A DNA stretch of 64,000 nucleotides. It comes from Streptomyces violaceoruber (lineage in GTDB: Bacteria > Actinomycetota > Actinomycetes > Streptomycetales > Streptomycetaceae). The notes below the pieces were generated by a model that did not search any database, was not told the origin of the DNA, and saw only the letters and a list, made by a program, of their open reading frames with translations. This document shows positions 1 to 9,461 of the stretch, piece after piece; within the stretch, counting starts at the first letter, position 1, and the number at the start of each line of letters is the position of its first letter. The position numbers were made by a program, and so were the translations under genes. The stretch covers positions 1-64,000 of the forward strand of contig JODI01000015.1 in the NCBI GenBank assembly GCA_000720805.1, written 5' to 3'.

Positions 1-93
1 CTCCACACCTACAATCACCACCGCGGACACACCGCACTCAAAGGCCAACCACCCGCCAGCCGCGTCCCCAACCTCACGGGTCAGTACACCTAG
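1..93 (+). mobile_element. C-terminal end of an IS481-type transposase (cut by window edge)
   Basis: The first 30 codons read in frame to a TAG at 91-93 and end in YNHHRGHTALKGQPPASRV followed by NLTGQYT. This is the usual tail of the DDE integrase domain of IS481-family transposases (YNxxRPHxAL, then xNLxGxYT). The rest of the gene lies left of the window, so I cannot tell whether the element is whole. No terminal inverted repeat was identified by eye after the stop. It marks the left flank as an insertion site next to broken genes. Confidence 0.7.
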
Positions 94-264
94 GGCCCTA
101 GCAGCCGGACCACGTCGGGTGAACGTGAGCCGGTCGGCGGCGTGATGTGACACCGGCCTGCGGAACACCACCCGCGTCCGGCCGGCTACGACCAGAGCTG
201 CGTACCGTCATCGCCGCACAAGCTCGCCCCGGGGCGAGGATGCAACGCCTGCTACTTTCACGGC

Positions 265-417
265 GTGACGGACGACCAAGCGGCAACGCAGTGGCCGGCC
301 CTGCTGATCAGGCTTCCCTGGGAGCCGTCGCGGCACCGGGCCGCCGTCCGGCGGGAGCTGTGCAAGATCGGCGCACTGTCGCTGGGGCAGGGAATCCGGT
401 CGGTGCCGGACGTGCCC
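265..417 (+). pseudogene. N-terminal fragment of a ChrB-like regulator
   Basis: A GTG start opens an ORF whose first 50 residues (ALLIRLPWEPSRHRAAVRRE then IGALSLGQGIRSVPDVP) match the N-terminus of actinobacterial ChrB-type chromate-resistance regulators. Their winged-helix start has the pattern LLIRLPxEPSRHRxAVWRELRRxGALSLGQGVWxxPDVP. After about position 417 the similarity stops and sequence from another gene begins in a different frame, so only a fragment remains. No chrA-type transporter is nearby. The fragment is unlikely to be functional. Confidence 0.6.
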
Positions 418-781
418 TGGACAGCGCACGCATCACCACCCGTACCGGCCCGACCGCCGGACTGCTGATCACCGCCGCCGGTCTCGGCTGCGCCACGCTC
501 CCCGGTCTCCTGGGCATCCCGACCGGCGCGGCCCTGACAGGAGCCGGAACCGGACTGATCCCCCCGGCTTCGCCGCCCTGGCCGCCACCACACCCGCCGA
601 ACGCCTCGGCCAGACCATGGGATCGGCCGAACTCGGCGACGCCGGCGGCCCGCTCCTCGTCGCCGCGGTCGCGACCTGGACCACCCTCACCCACGGCTTC
701 GCCGCCCTCGCCGTGATCCTGGCCATCGGCCCCGCCTGCCTCCTCGCCAGGTGCCTCGCCAAGACCCCGGCCGCGCGTTGA
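414..781 (+). pseudogene. C-terminal fragment of an MFS transporter, frameshifted
   Basis: From about 414 one frame gives ALDSARITTRTGPTAGLLI and LLGIPTGAALTGAGTGLI, hydrophobic helices like those in the second half of DHA-type MFS permeases. At a C-run (560-565) the frame changes. The continuation GFAALAATTPAERLGQTMG, then GGPLLVAAVATWTTLTHGFA, runs to a TGA at 779-781. Restoring one C would join the two frames. The gene lacks its N-terminal half and is therefore a remnant. It is fused directly to the ChrB-like start upstream. Confidence 0.6.
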
Positions 782-1198
782 CTGCCGCAGACGTCTGCGG
801 CCCGCTCGTGGCCACCGCGGCCAGGCCGAAGACGTTCCGCCGGCCGGGTCTTCAGCGCCGACGGCCGGACGTCGGGGGTACGACGCCGCCTCGCCGCCCG
901 ACCACCACGCCTCCCGTGCCCCCGGCGCGACCTCTCGGTACACCCCCGCCGCTACGTTCCGCCCCTCACCCTGTGGGGTTCGAGCAACAGCCGGCCCGGC
1001 GACGAGAGACCGGAGGCTCCCCGAGCCAGGAGCACCAGCGGTGCGGGGATCCGGCAGCGCCGCCGCCGGCACGCGACGGAGCGCGGTCGACGTGGTCCGG
1101 GCGAGGTGCGGGCGAGGTCCGATGGCCGGGCGAAACCGGTCGCAGTCGGCCCCGGGCGCTGCTAGCTTGCGGCCGTGGATCTCTCCTCACACTCCGCC
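782..1198. other. Intergenic region with no convincing gene
   Basis: The ORFs crossing this stretch show no recognisable domain and no ribosome site, and they overlap each other in conflicting frames. Just before the next gene the sequence GTGGATCTCTCCTCAC and ATGGATCTCTTCTCAC is duplicated about 24 bp apart. This gives two candidate start codons (1175 and 1199) for the downstream protein. Confidence 0.5.
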
Positions 1199-1852
1199 AT
1201 GGATCTCTTCTCACCCTCCTGGGCCGCGTTGCGCACGGCGGTCGCCGGCCTCCCGGACGAGTCCTTCGCGCTGCCGTCCGGCTGCACGGGCTGGCTCGTG
1301 CGGGACCTGGTGTGCCACCTGATCATCGACGCTCAGGACGTCCTGATCACTCTCGTCACGCCCGCCGAAACGGAGCCGACGCGGGACGCGGCGACCTACT
1401 GGGACATCGTCCAGGCGCCGACCGGCGACGACCCGCTCGACGCGCTGACCGTCCGCCTGGCCGCCGCGTACGAAGAGCCGTGGCTGCTCAAGTTCCACCT
1501 CGACGACGTCGGTTCCGCCGCCGGCCGGGCCGCCGAACTGGCGGACCCGGCCGCCCGGGTCGGCACTCGCGACGTGGTGCTCACCGCGGGCGACTACCTC
1601 GCCGCGTACCTCCTGGAATGGACACTGCACCATCTCGACCTGATCGCGCACCTCCCGGAAGCCGCGGAACCACCGGCCGAGGGCCTCGCACGGTCACGCG
1701 AGCTGCTGGAGAAGATCGCCGGTGCGGCATTCCCCTCCTCGTTCTCCGACAAGGACGCGCTGCTGATCGGCACCGGACGGCGTACCCCGACCGAAGAGGA
1801 GAGGAACGAACTGGGGGAGTTGGCCGGGAAACTCCCGCTCGTCCTGGGCTGA
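1199..1852 (+). CDS. Maleylpyruvate isomerase N-terminal/DinB-like family protein
   Basis: A 217-residue protein of the mycothiol-dependent maleylpyruvate isomerase superfamily (four-helix DinB-like bundle). The N-terminus MDLFSPSWAALRTAV followed by SGCTGWLVRDLVCHLI is characteristic, with a His in the W-x-V-x-DLVxHL helix that binds metal in the family. A second His-rich helix (YLLEWTLHHLDLIAHL, near residues 140-155) supplies the expected additional ligands. The substrate is unknown; members act in thiol-dependent isomerisation or transfer. I prefer the ATG at 1199 because family members begin at this MDLF; a GTG at 1175 would add eight residues that repeat the same motif. It stands alone between intergenic gaps. 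Confidence 0.8.
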   Translation: MDLFSPSWAALRTAVAGLPDESFALPSGCTGWLVRDLVCHLIIDAQDVLITLVTPAETEPTRDAATYWDIVQAPTGDDPLDALTVRLAAAYEEPWLLKFHLDDVGSAAGRAAELADPAARVGTRDVVLTAGDYLAAYLLEWTLHHLDLIAHLPEAAEPPAEGLARSRELLEKIAGAAFPSSFSDKDALLIGTGRRTPTEEERNELGELAGKLPLVLG

Positions 1853-2011
1853 CCGGTCGTAGCCGACGGCGGCGGACGCCGACGGGCGGCCCGTCCCTTG
1901 CGAATCCCTTTCGAAGTCGTGACCACCGTCGGCGTCCTGACTGCGCCATTGACAGTCAGGTGGCCGCACGGCTAGCTTCTGTCGACGAAGTCAGCTGGGA
2001 GGCGCTGAGGC

Positions 2012-2512
2012 ATGGGACGATCACGCACGTACGAGTGGAGCGATCCCGCGGTCACGGCGGCGGCCGTCGGACGGGCCTCGGGCCTGGACCTGCTGCGGGA
2101 GATGCTCGCGGGCCGGCTGCCGGGGCCGCCGATCGCGGCGACCCTGGACTTCACCCTCGACGAGGTCGAAGAGGGCCGGGCGGTGTTCTCCCTGACGCCC
2201 GGGGAGGAGCACTACAACCCCATCGGCAGCGTGCACGGCGGTGTCTACGCCACCCTCCTCGACTCCGCCGCGGGCTGCGCCGTCCAGTCCACGCTCCCGC
2301 CGGGCATGGGGTACACCTCGCTCGACCTGACGGTGAAGTTCCTGAAGCGGATCACCGTGGACACGGGCCGGGTTCGCGCCATCGGCACGATCATCAACCG
2401 GGGCCGTCAGACCGCGCTCGCCGAGGCCACGCTGGTCGACGCACGCGACCGCCTCCTCGCTCACGCCACCAGCAGCTGCCTGCTGTTCCCGGTGCCCGTC
2501 TCCGAGGACTGA
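2012..2512 (+). CDS. PaaI-family hotdog-fold thioesterase
   Basis: A 166-residue cytoplasmic acyl-CoA thioesterase of the PaaI/YdiI (4HBT) family. Residues about 65-80 contain the motif NPIGSVHGGVYATLLDSAAG, where HGG and the following acidic residue form the active site of this fold. The later strand SLDLTVKFLKRI is also typical. It probably hydrolyses an aryl- or acyl-CoA; the substrate cannot be read from the sequence. Its stop codon ends one base before the stop codon of the convergent P450 gene, so the two genes share no spacer and must share termination signals. Confidence 0.88.
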   Translation: MGRSRTYEWSDPAVTAAAVGRASGLDLLREMLAGRLPGPPIAATLDFTLDEVEEGRAVFSLTPGEEHYNPIGSVHGGVYATLLDSAAGCAVQSTLPPGMGYTSLDLTVKFLKRITVDTGRVRAIGTIINRGRQTALAEATLVDARDRLLAHATSSCLLFPVPVSED

Positions 2513-3787
2513 TCAGACGGGCGGCCGCGGACCGAAACGCAGCGGAAGTTCCGTCAGCCCCCGCAGGAGCATGCTGGTCCGCCAGGCAAGCGTGGCCGGC
2601 TCGGTGGCGAACGCGAACCCGGGCCGGTGCCGCAGGAGTCGACCGAGGGCGACGGCGGCCTCGGCGCGGGCCAGGGGTGCGCCGAGGCAGTGGTGGAGGC
2701 CGTGGCCGAAGCCGAGGTGGCCGCGTCGCTGACGTCGTATGTCGAAACGGTCGGGGTCGGCGAAGTGCCGCGGATCGCGGGAGGCGGCGGCGAGGGAGAC
2801 CATCACGGAGTCTCCGGCTGCGATGCGCGTGCCCGCCACCTCGAGGGACTCGGCCGCGAAACGGAACGCGGCGGCGTGCACCGGTGAGTTGTAGCGCAGT
2901 GACTCCTCGACGCACGCGCCGACGAGCCCCGGATCGGCGCGGAGCGACTCCAGTTGCTCCGGGTGGCGCAGCAGGGCGTGGACGGTCGCCGAGATGAGGT
3001 TCACCGTGGTCTCGTGACCGGCCACGAGGACGAGGAAGGCCATCCCCAGAAGCTCTTCGGGGGCGAGGACGGCTTCCTCGGCCGTGCCACCGGGTGTCGC
3101 GTCCGTACTGTCGGGTGCCGCGGCTACCAGGCCACTGAGCAGATCGGCGTCCGGTGTACGGCGCTTGCGGTCGATCAGTTCGGCCAGGTAGGTGCCCAGC
3201 GCGACCGTGGCCTGGGACGCCGCCTCGGGCGAGGTGGGCATGACCAGTTCGCCGGACCACGTGTGGAACGCGGCGCGGTCCGCCCGCGGGACGCCCAGGA
3301 GGTCGCAGATCACCGTGACCGGCAGCGGCAGGGCGTATCCGCTCACCAGATCCGCTGTGCCGTGCTCTGGGAGTCCGTCGAGCAGCCCGGCGGCGACGGC
3401 TTCGATCCTCGGACGCAGCGCGCCGATCCGGGCGGCCGTGAAGTGGCCGGCGACCAGTCGGCGCAGCCGGGTGTGCTGTGGGGGGTCGGACTGGAGCATG
3501 TTGTGACCGACGCTATGACCCCCGTCGCTCCGCCACGACGAGGAGTGCCGGATGTCGTTGCGCAGGCGCGGGTCGGTCAGTGCGGCGCGCGCGGCGTCGC
3601 GGGTGACGACCAGCCAGGTTTCCCCGCTGCTCGGGACCGTGACCCGGTGGACGGCGCCCTTGGCGCGCAGAGCCGCGTAGACGGGGTACGGGTCTGCGGC
3701 GATGTCGTGGCCGTCGGGGGCCAGATCTTCCAGCGTGGGCGCTTTCGTCGCGTCCGGCTCCGCCTGGTGGAACGTTCCCTCGGTCAC
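2513..3787 (-). CDS. Cytochrome P450
   Basis: A 424-residue soluble bacterial class I P450. Visible landmarks are the I-helix oxygen-binding motif AGHETT, the K-helix ExxR (ESLR), and the heme-thiolate loop FGHGLHHCLGAPLARAE with the axial Cys. It needs a ferredoxin and a reductase, and neither is adjacent. The GTG start at 3787 follows GGAGGG with a normal spacer; a longer in-frame extension upstream overlaps the regulator and is not credible. The gene is divergent from a TetR gene with a strong palindrome between them, which suggests inducible expression by a substrate sensed by that repressor. The natural substrate is unknown. Confidence 0.93.
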   Translation of the reverse strand: MTEGTFHQAEPDATKAPTLEDLAPDGHDIAADPYPVYAALRAKGAVHRVTVPSSGETWLVVTRDAARAALTDPRLRNDIRHSSSWRSDGGHSVGHNMLQSDPPQHTRLRRLVAGHFTAARIGALRPRIEAVAAGLLDGLPEHGTADLVSGYALPLPVTVICDLLGVPRADRAAFHTWSGELVMPTSPEAASQATVALGTYLAELIDRKRRTPDADLLSGLVAAAPDSTDATPGGTAEEAVLAPEELLGMAFLVLVAGHETTVNLISATVHALLRHPEQLESLRADPGLVGACVEESLRYNSPVHAAAFRFAAESLEVAGTRIAAGDSVMVSLAAASRDPRHFADPDRFDIRRQRRGHLGFGHGLHHCLGAPLARAEAAVALGRLLRHRPGFAFATEPATLAWRTSMLLRGLTELPLRFGPRPPV

Positions 3788-3822
3788 TCGCGTATCCCTC
3801 CGAGCCAGGTGGGGAGCATCAA

Positions 3823-3858
3823 GACCATCAAGTGGGGACTGATCCCCACTTGATGGTC
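3823..3858. promoter_or_regulatory. Perfect 15-bp inverted repeat, likely TetR operator
   Basis: GACCATCAAGTGGGG at 3823-3837 is repeated as its exact reverse complement at 3844-3858 around a 6-bp spacer. It lies in the gap of about 120 bp between the divergent P450 and TetR genes. Its length and position fit the operator of the adjacent regulator. Confidence 0.8.
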
Positions 3859-3910
3859 CGACGGTAGCATCCCTTCCGGGGAAGGCTCCCCGGAAGTGCG
3901 GAGGGTGATG

Positions 3911-4591
3911 ATGACGGCCGGCAGTGAAGGCGCGGGCGCACCGGTACGGCGGCGCGATGCCCGGCGCAACCAGGAGCTCCTGGTCGCGGCGGCCCGCGAG
4001 GTGTTCACGGAGCAGGGCCTCGAAGCGCCGCTGGACGTCATCGCCCGGCGGGCCGGGGTCGGCAACGCGACGCTCTACCGCCACTTCCCCAGTCGTGCCG
4101 CGCTCGTCGACGCCGTCTTCGGGAGTCTGCTCACGGACACGATGGCCGCCGGCGAGCAGGCGCGTGCCGCCGAGGACGCCTGGGCCGGACTGACCGGTTA
4201 CCTGTACTCCGTCTTCGGGGTCCTGGCAGCCGACCGCGGCGCGAACGACCTGATGACGACCCATGTGGAGGGTGTCGAGATCCTGCGGGCCGTCCACGCC
4301 CACAACCGGGAGACGGTGGAGTCGCTGCTGGAGCGCGGTCGTGAGCAGGGGGTGGTCCGCGCGGACGTGACCGTCGAGGACGTCCTGTTCGCACTGGCCG
4401 CGCTGGGGCGCGCCGTTCCCTCCCTGGCCGAGGAGGTGGCCCCGGACGCCTGGCGCCGCCCCCTGCGCCTGCTCCTCGACGGCTTGCGGGCCTTTCCGGC
4501 CGTCCCCCCGCTTCCGGCCCCCGCGCTCAGTGCCACACAACTGGACGGCGTCCTGCGGGGGTTGGGCCCGCACCGCGCGCCCAACCCCTGA
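3911..4591 (+). CDS. TetR/AcrR family transcriptional regulator
   Basis: About 226 residues with an N-terminal TetR DNA-binding domain. The helix-turn-helix reads FTEQGLEAPLDVIARRAGVG followed by NATLYRHFPSRAALVDAVF. The C-terminal ligand domain (LLERGREQGVVRADVTVEDVL) is of the TetR_C SBD type. The ATG at 3911 sits five bases after GGAGGG; ATG 3908 and GTG 3896 are alternatives. It is divergent from the P450 gene and probably represses both genes through the palindrome at 3823-3858. Confidence 0.9.
   Translation: MTAGSEGAGAPVRRRDARRNQELLVAAAREVFTEQGLEAPLDVIARRAGVGNATLYRHFPSRAALVDAVFGSLLTDTMAAGEQARAAEDAWAGLTGYLYSVFGVLAADRGANDLMTTHVEGVEILRAVHAHNRETVESLLERGREQGVVRADVTVEDVLFALAALGRAVPSLAEEVAPDAWRRPLRLLLDGLRAFPAVPPLPAPALSATQLDGVLRGLGPHRAPNP
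4557..4588 (+). terminator. Hairpin at the end of the TetR gene
   Basis: GGGGTTGGGC (4557-4566 region) pairs with GCCCAACCCC ending at 4588. It overlaps the last codons of the TetR gene. The stem is about 10 bp, without a U-tract, as is common in streptomycetes. Confidence 0.5.
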
Positions 4592-4706
4592 CCTCTCCTC
4601 CTGGCGCCGGGCAGGGGAGCGGCTACCCCTTCGGGCGACCTGCGCCCGCGCGGTGTCCGTCGCGGCGGCCGATCACGGTGTCCTTGCCGTCGCCTTGTTC
4701 GCGCAC

Positions 4707-5051
4707 TCAGCTCTCCGCGTCGGAAAACCTCGCCGCGAGCTCGCGATGCCTGTCCGCGGCCTGCGTCGCCTGGAACGGACTGATGGTCGATCCAGGCATG
4801 CGGCCCATGCCTTCGACGGCCTCCGCGGCGCGCAGGTGCTCGACCCGCGCGTGCTCACGGCAGGCCAGGCAGGTGACCTTCTCCGGCTGTGAGGACGTCA
4901 TCGCGTACGGCACCCTCAGTCCGCATCCCGTGCTGACGACGCTCGGCAGGTCGCCGACCAGGCCGAAGGCGGAGGCCAGGAGGGTGCGCGCGGCGGCACG
5001 GCCGTGGACCGCCTTCGACTCCACGTGGATGTGCGGATCGTCCCGGCTCAT
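4707..5051 (-). CDS. Conserved actinobacterial hypothetical protein
   Basis: A 114-residue protein. The segment VVSTGCGLRVPYAMTSSQPE followed by KVTCLACREHA carries Cys residues in a spacing resembling a small zinc-binding site. The rest is helical (QAADRHRELAARF at the C-terminus). I recognise it as a type of small hypothetical protein frequent in Streptomyces, but its function is unknown. AAGGGGGG lies just upstream of the ATG at 5051, and codon use is typical. It is convergent with the TetR gene and divergent from the glycosidase gene. Confidence 0.75.
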   Translation of the reverse strand: MSRDDPHIHVESKAVHGRAAARTLLASAFGLVGDLPSVVSTGCGLRVPYAMTSSQPEKVTCLACREHARVEHLRAAEAVEGMGRMPGSTISPFQATQAADRHRELAARFSDAES

Positions 5052-5209
5052 CGGCCCCCCTTGCCCCGGCGCCTGTCAAAAGCGACTGGAAGAGCGACTG
5101 GTAGGGCTCCCGAGGGGCCCTGTGTGCGGGACGAGTCTGTCATGCGTCCCGGGCGTGCCACCGCGCCGCAAGGAATCGCGCCTCAACACATCGGATCTCT
5201 TCCGGATTA

Positions 5210-5238
5210 TTGACGATCCTCCGTGTCATCTCTACCTT
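5210..5238 (+). promoter_or_regulatory. Sigma-70-like promoter of the first GH95-like gene
   Basis: TTGACG at 5210-5215 and TACCTT at 5233-5238 are separated by 17 bp, and the proposed start codon is about 58 bp downstream. The arrangement resembles the promoter of the minus-strand gene ending at 25703. Confidence 0.5.
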
Positions 5239-5295
5239 GCGCACTGGGATAGCTCCGATGAATCTCGCACAGTGTATGAGCCGCCAGGAGGCGCG

Positions 5296-7638
5296 ATGCC
5301 CAGCCCGTCCAGCCGTCGTTCCAGCCGTCCGTCCCGACGTACCGTGCTTGCCACCGGCTCCGCGCTCGGCGGGACACTGCTCGTGGGCGGCCTGCCCGCA
5401 CCGGCCGGAGCGGCGACCGCGGCCGAGGCCGGCTCCGATCCCTGGCGCACCGTTCTCGACGACGCCGACCTGGTCTGGCAGCGGATGCCGAAGACCTGGT
5501 ACGAGGGCCCCTATCTGGGCAACGGCTTCCTCGGTTCGGGGATCTACGCCGAACCGGGCGCCGACGCCGACACCGTCCAGGCCGTCCGCTTCAACGTGCA
5601 GCACACCGAAGTACAGGACCACCGCCCGCAGTTCGGCTCGCTCTTCGGGCTCGCGCGGCTGCCGATCGGCCACTTCACGCTGGAGCCGGTGGGCGCGATC
5701 ACCGGTCTGGACTGGCGCCTCGGGCTGCAGGACGCCGAGTTGACCGGCACGCTCACCACCGACCGGGGCACCCTCACCATCCGCGCCCTGGTGCACAACT
5801 CCCGTTCCGTGCTGGCCGTCGAGGTGACCCCGAGCGAGGGCGAGCGTGACTTCGCGTGGGTGTTCCACCCCGCGGAGGCGATCAGCCCGCGCGCCGCGTT
5901 CAAACCACTGCCGGCGGGCTACGCGGCCAACCCGCCCGCCGAGACCGGCGAGTACGACGGCGTCTTTGCCGCAGTGCAGCCGTTGCTGTCCGGCGGACAG
6001 CACGTCACCGCGTGGCGGGAGCGCACACGGGGTGGTACGCGGACGCTGTACGCCCATGTCGCGCACTCGTATCCGAAGGCGACGGCACTCGGACGGGCGC
6101 TCGCCGCGGTCCGGGACGCCTCGAAACTCCCGTACGACCTGCTGGCCTTGCCGCACCGCGCCTGGTGGCACGCCTTCTACCGGAAGAGCTTCCTCTCGCT
6201 GCCCGATGCGCGCATGCAGCGCTTCTACTGGATCCAGCTGTACAAGACGGCGTCCGCGGCCCGGCGCGACGCGCCCCCGATGGCCACGAGCGGCCCCTGG
6301 CTGGAGCCCACGCCGTGGCCGGCGACCTGGTGGAACCTGAACGTGCAGTTGGAGTACTGGCTGATCCACGGCTCCAACCACCTCGAACTCGACGCCGTCA
6401 CCCGGGCGTTGAGCGAGTTTCGGGACAACCTCAAGGCGGAGGTGGCGGCCCCCTACCGTGCCGACTCGCTGGGCATCCCGCGCACCACCGACGCCTCGCT
6501 GGTCAACGGCGGCGCGACGGACCCCGCCCTGGGCTACGGCGTCGGCATCCCCGGCCAGAACCCGCCGACCCCCGAGGTCGGCAACCTCACCTGGGCCCTG
6601 CACAACGTCTGGCTCAGCTACCGCCACACGATGGACGAGTCCATCCTGCGCGACGTCCTCTTCCCCCTCCTGCGCAAGGCGATCAACTACTACCTGCACT
6701 TCCTGGAGCCGGGCGCCGACGGCAAACTGCACCTGCCGGCCACCTTCTCGCCCGAGTACGGGGGCGACTCGCGCGACTGCAACTACGACCTGATGCTGCT
6801 GACGTGGGGCTGCCGCACCCTCCTCGAATCCGCCGAACTGCTCGGCATCGACGACGAGTCGGCGCCGCGCTGGCGCGAGGTCCTGGCCAAGCGGGTCGCG
6901 TATCCGACCGACGCCAACGGATTCATGATCGGCGCGGACATCCCCTTCGCGAAGTCGCACCGCCACTACTCGCATCTCCTGGCGGTGTACCCGCTGTACG
7001 AACTGACTGGCCGTACGCCCGACGAGAAGGCACTGATCGAGAAGTCACTGGCCCACTGGGTGGGCTTCGAAGGAGCCCTCCAGGGTTATACGTTCACGGG
7101 CGCGGCCTCGATGTCGGCGCTGCTGGGCAAGGGCGAGGACGCGCTCACCTACCTCGGCCAGCTGATGACCCGCTTCATCCAGCCCAACACCATGTACAAG
7201 GAATCGGGGCCGGTCATCGAGACCCCCCTCTCCGCCGCCCAGTCCCTGCACGACATGGTCTGCCAGTCCTGGGGCGGCATCATCCGCGTCTTCCCCGCGC
7301 TGCCCGCCGCCTGGGAAGACCTGACGGTGCACGACTTCCGTACCCAGGGGGCGTTTCTGCTCAGTGCGGTACGCAAGGGCGGCGTGACCCGCTGGGTCCG
7401 GCTGGCCAGTGAGGCGGGCGCCCCCTGCGTCGTACGGCACGGCATGGCGGGCCCGATCGAGGTACGGGACGAGAGGGGACGCCGGCTGCGGTACGAGTCC
7501 GTGGGTGAGGGCGCGATCCGCATCGACCTGCGCAAGGGCGAGTCGGCGCTCATCACCGCCAAGGGCGACCACCCGGACCTGCGGATCGCGCCGGTCGAGC
7601 CGAACGAGCAGGCGCCGCGGTGGGGGCTGCCCGGCTGA
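5296..7638 (+). CDS. Secreted GH95-like glycoside hydrolase, Tat exported
   Basis: 780 residues. The N-terminus has a twin-arginine signal (SRRTVLATGSALGGTLLVGG, residues about 14-34) ending near an AGAATA cleavage region. The remainder is an (alpha/alpha)6-barrel protein of the GH95 alpha-fucosidase/galactosidase type. Seen motifs are WWNLNVQLEYW (equivalent to the NxNxQMNYW catalytic Asn motif), HRHYSHLLAVYPLY, and QSWGGIIRVFPALPAAW near the C-terminus. It probably removes terminal deoxy- or hexosyl residues from plant or algal polysaccharide outside the cell. A second copy at 22794-25094 is clearly homologous but divergent. AGGAGG precedes the ATG at 5296; a much longer upstream frame has no domain. 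Confidence 0.88.
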   Translation: MPSPSSRRSSRPSRRTVLATGSALGGTLLVGGLPAPAGAATAAEAGSDPWRTVLDDADLVWQRMPKTWYEGPYLGNGFLGSGIYAEPGADADTVQAVRFNVQHTEVQDHRPQFGSLFGLARLPIGHFTLEPVGAITGLDWRLGLQDAELTGTLTTDRGTLTIRALVHNSRSVLAVEVTPSEGERDFAWVFHPAEAISPRAAFKPLPAGYAANPPAETGEYDGVFAAVQPLLSGGQHVTAWRERTRGGTRTLYAHVAHSYPKATALGRALAAVRDASKLPYDLLALPHRAWWHAFYRKSFLSLPDARMQRFYWIQLYKTASAARRDAPPMATSGPWLEPTPWPATWWNLNVQLEYWLIHGSNHLELDAVTRALSEFRDNLKAEVAAPYRADSLGIPRTTDASLVNGGATDPALGYGVGIPGQNPPTPEVGNLTWALHNVWLSYRHTMDESILRDVLFPLLRKAINYYLHFLEPGADGKLHLPATFSPEYGGDSRDCNYDLMLLTWGCRTLLESAELLGIDDESAPRWREVLAKRVAYPTDANGFMIGADIPFAKSHRHYSHLLAVYPLYELTGRTPDEKALIEKSLAHWVGFEGALQGYTFTGAASMSALLGKGEDALTYLGQLMTRFIQPNTMYKESGPVIETPLSAAQSLHDMVCQSWGGIIRVFPALPAAWEDLTVHDFRTQGAFLLSAVRKGGVTRWVRLASEAGAPCVVRHGMAGPIEVRDERGRRLRYESVGEGAIRIDLRKGESALITAKGDHPDLRIAPVEPNEQAPRWGLPG

Positions 7639-7817
7639 CCGGCCGCTTCGACACCACGCCCTCTGGCCGCCTGCCCCACCGCGGCGCGCCGTCCCGGATC
7701 ACGCTCAGGGCCCTCCGTGAACGGCCCGTTGGACCTCGATCGAGGAGGCCGCCGAGGTTCCACCACACGGGGGCGCCCGCCGTTGCGCGTACGCCGCACA
7801 CGTGACGGTGTTGGCTC

Positions 7818-8777
<960 letters not shown>

Positions 8778-8955
8778 GATCCTCAGGCTCCACGCTGTCC
8801 GGCCGCCGTGCATCTCGGGCCCGCCGCAACACGTCCGCTGCCGAGCAGGGAGCCGGTCCGGAAACCCGGTTTCGCCACATGGGCGACCGACTGCCCGTTG
8901 GGCCCCTCTTCCTTGTCACGGCCCGACCAGTGCCCTCACCGACCGGGGCCGCACG

Positions 8956-8997
8956 CACACGCGTCCGCGCACACGCATCCGCGCACACAGAGCCGCG
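8956..8997. repeat. Three tandem 14-bp units
   Basis: CACACGCGTCCGCG (8956-8969), CACACGCATCCGCG (8970-8983) and the weaker CACACAGAGCCGCG (8984-8997) are head-to-tail. They lie in the 369-bp gap upstream of the coiled-coil gene. The rest of that gap shows only the hairpin at 9071-9096. Confidence 0.6.
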
Positions 8998-9070
8998 CGG
9001 GCGGAGGGGCTGGGCGGGTGAGAGCGGCGGGACGCGGGTGCTGTCCGCTGCTCAGCCGATCACGCACGGC

Positions 9071-9096
9071 GGTTTCCTCACACCGGCGGTGAAACC
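9071..9096 (-). terminator. Hairpin downstream of small minus-strand genes
   Basis: GGTTTC and GAAACC flank an inner CACC-GGC-GGTG stem, giving a compact bulged hairpin. It lies downstream of the minus-strand ORFs ending at 9147 and 9462, so it is a plausible terminator. Confidence 0.4.
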
Positions 9097-9146
9097 CTCC
9101 GCTGGAGCGGCTGCATGATCATGTCCCGGAGTGTCTCCGGGAGCGA

Positions 9147-9368
9147 TCACTGGGCCGCCGGTGTGCGGGGGTCTTGCGATCGCGTCACGGTACCGGGCAC
9201 CGGTGCGGCGGTGGCGGGCACGTGGACGGTCTCCTCCCGCACGTCCGGAGCCTGAAAGGGATTCCTCTCTGGAGGCGGCGATTCCGTCGTGGCCTGGAGA
9301 GGGGCCTGCTCCGGGTCGGAGAACAGCGAGGTCGTGTCGATGGGAGGTCTCACCTTCGTTGCGAGCAT
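9147..9368 (-). CDS. Possible small Pro/Thr-rich protein
   Basis: A 73-codon ORF (MLATKVRPPIDTTSLFSDPE at the start) with moderately biased codons but no recognisable domain and no clear ribosome site. A GTG five codons in is an alternative start. It lies directly downstream of the KOW/CarD-like small gene in the same direction. I cannot exclude that it is non-coding. Confidence 0.25.
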   Translation of the reverse strand: MLATKVRPPIDTTSLFSDPEQAPLQATTESPPPERNPFQAPDVREETVHVPATAAPVPGTVTRSQDPRTPAAQ

Positions 9369-9461
9369 GCCAAGCAGAGGCGGGTGGTGCGGACGGGCCG
9401 GTTCAGGGCCCGGAAGCGGGTGACTGCCCGCTGCGCCTCGATGGTGCAGGCGCAGCAGACC

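Noticed and set aside
2513..4573. A 686-codon minus-strand frame joining the P450 with an N-terminal extension
   Set aside because: The first 260 codons lie antisense to the TetR gene and through the operator, and have no domain. The P450 starts normally at the GTG at 3787 with its own ribosome site.
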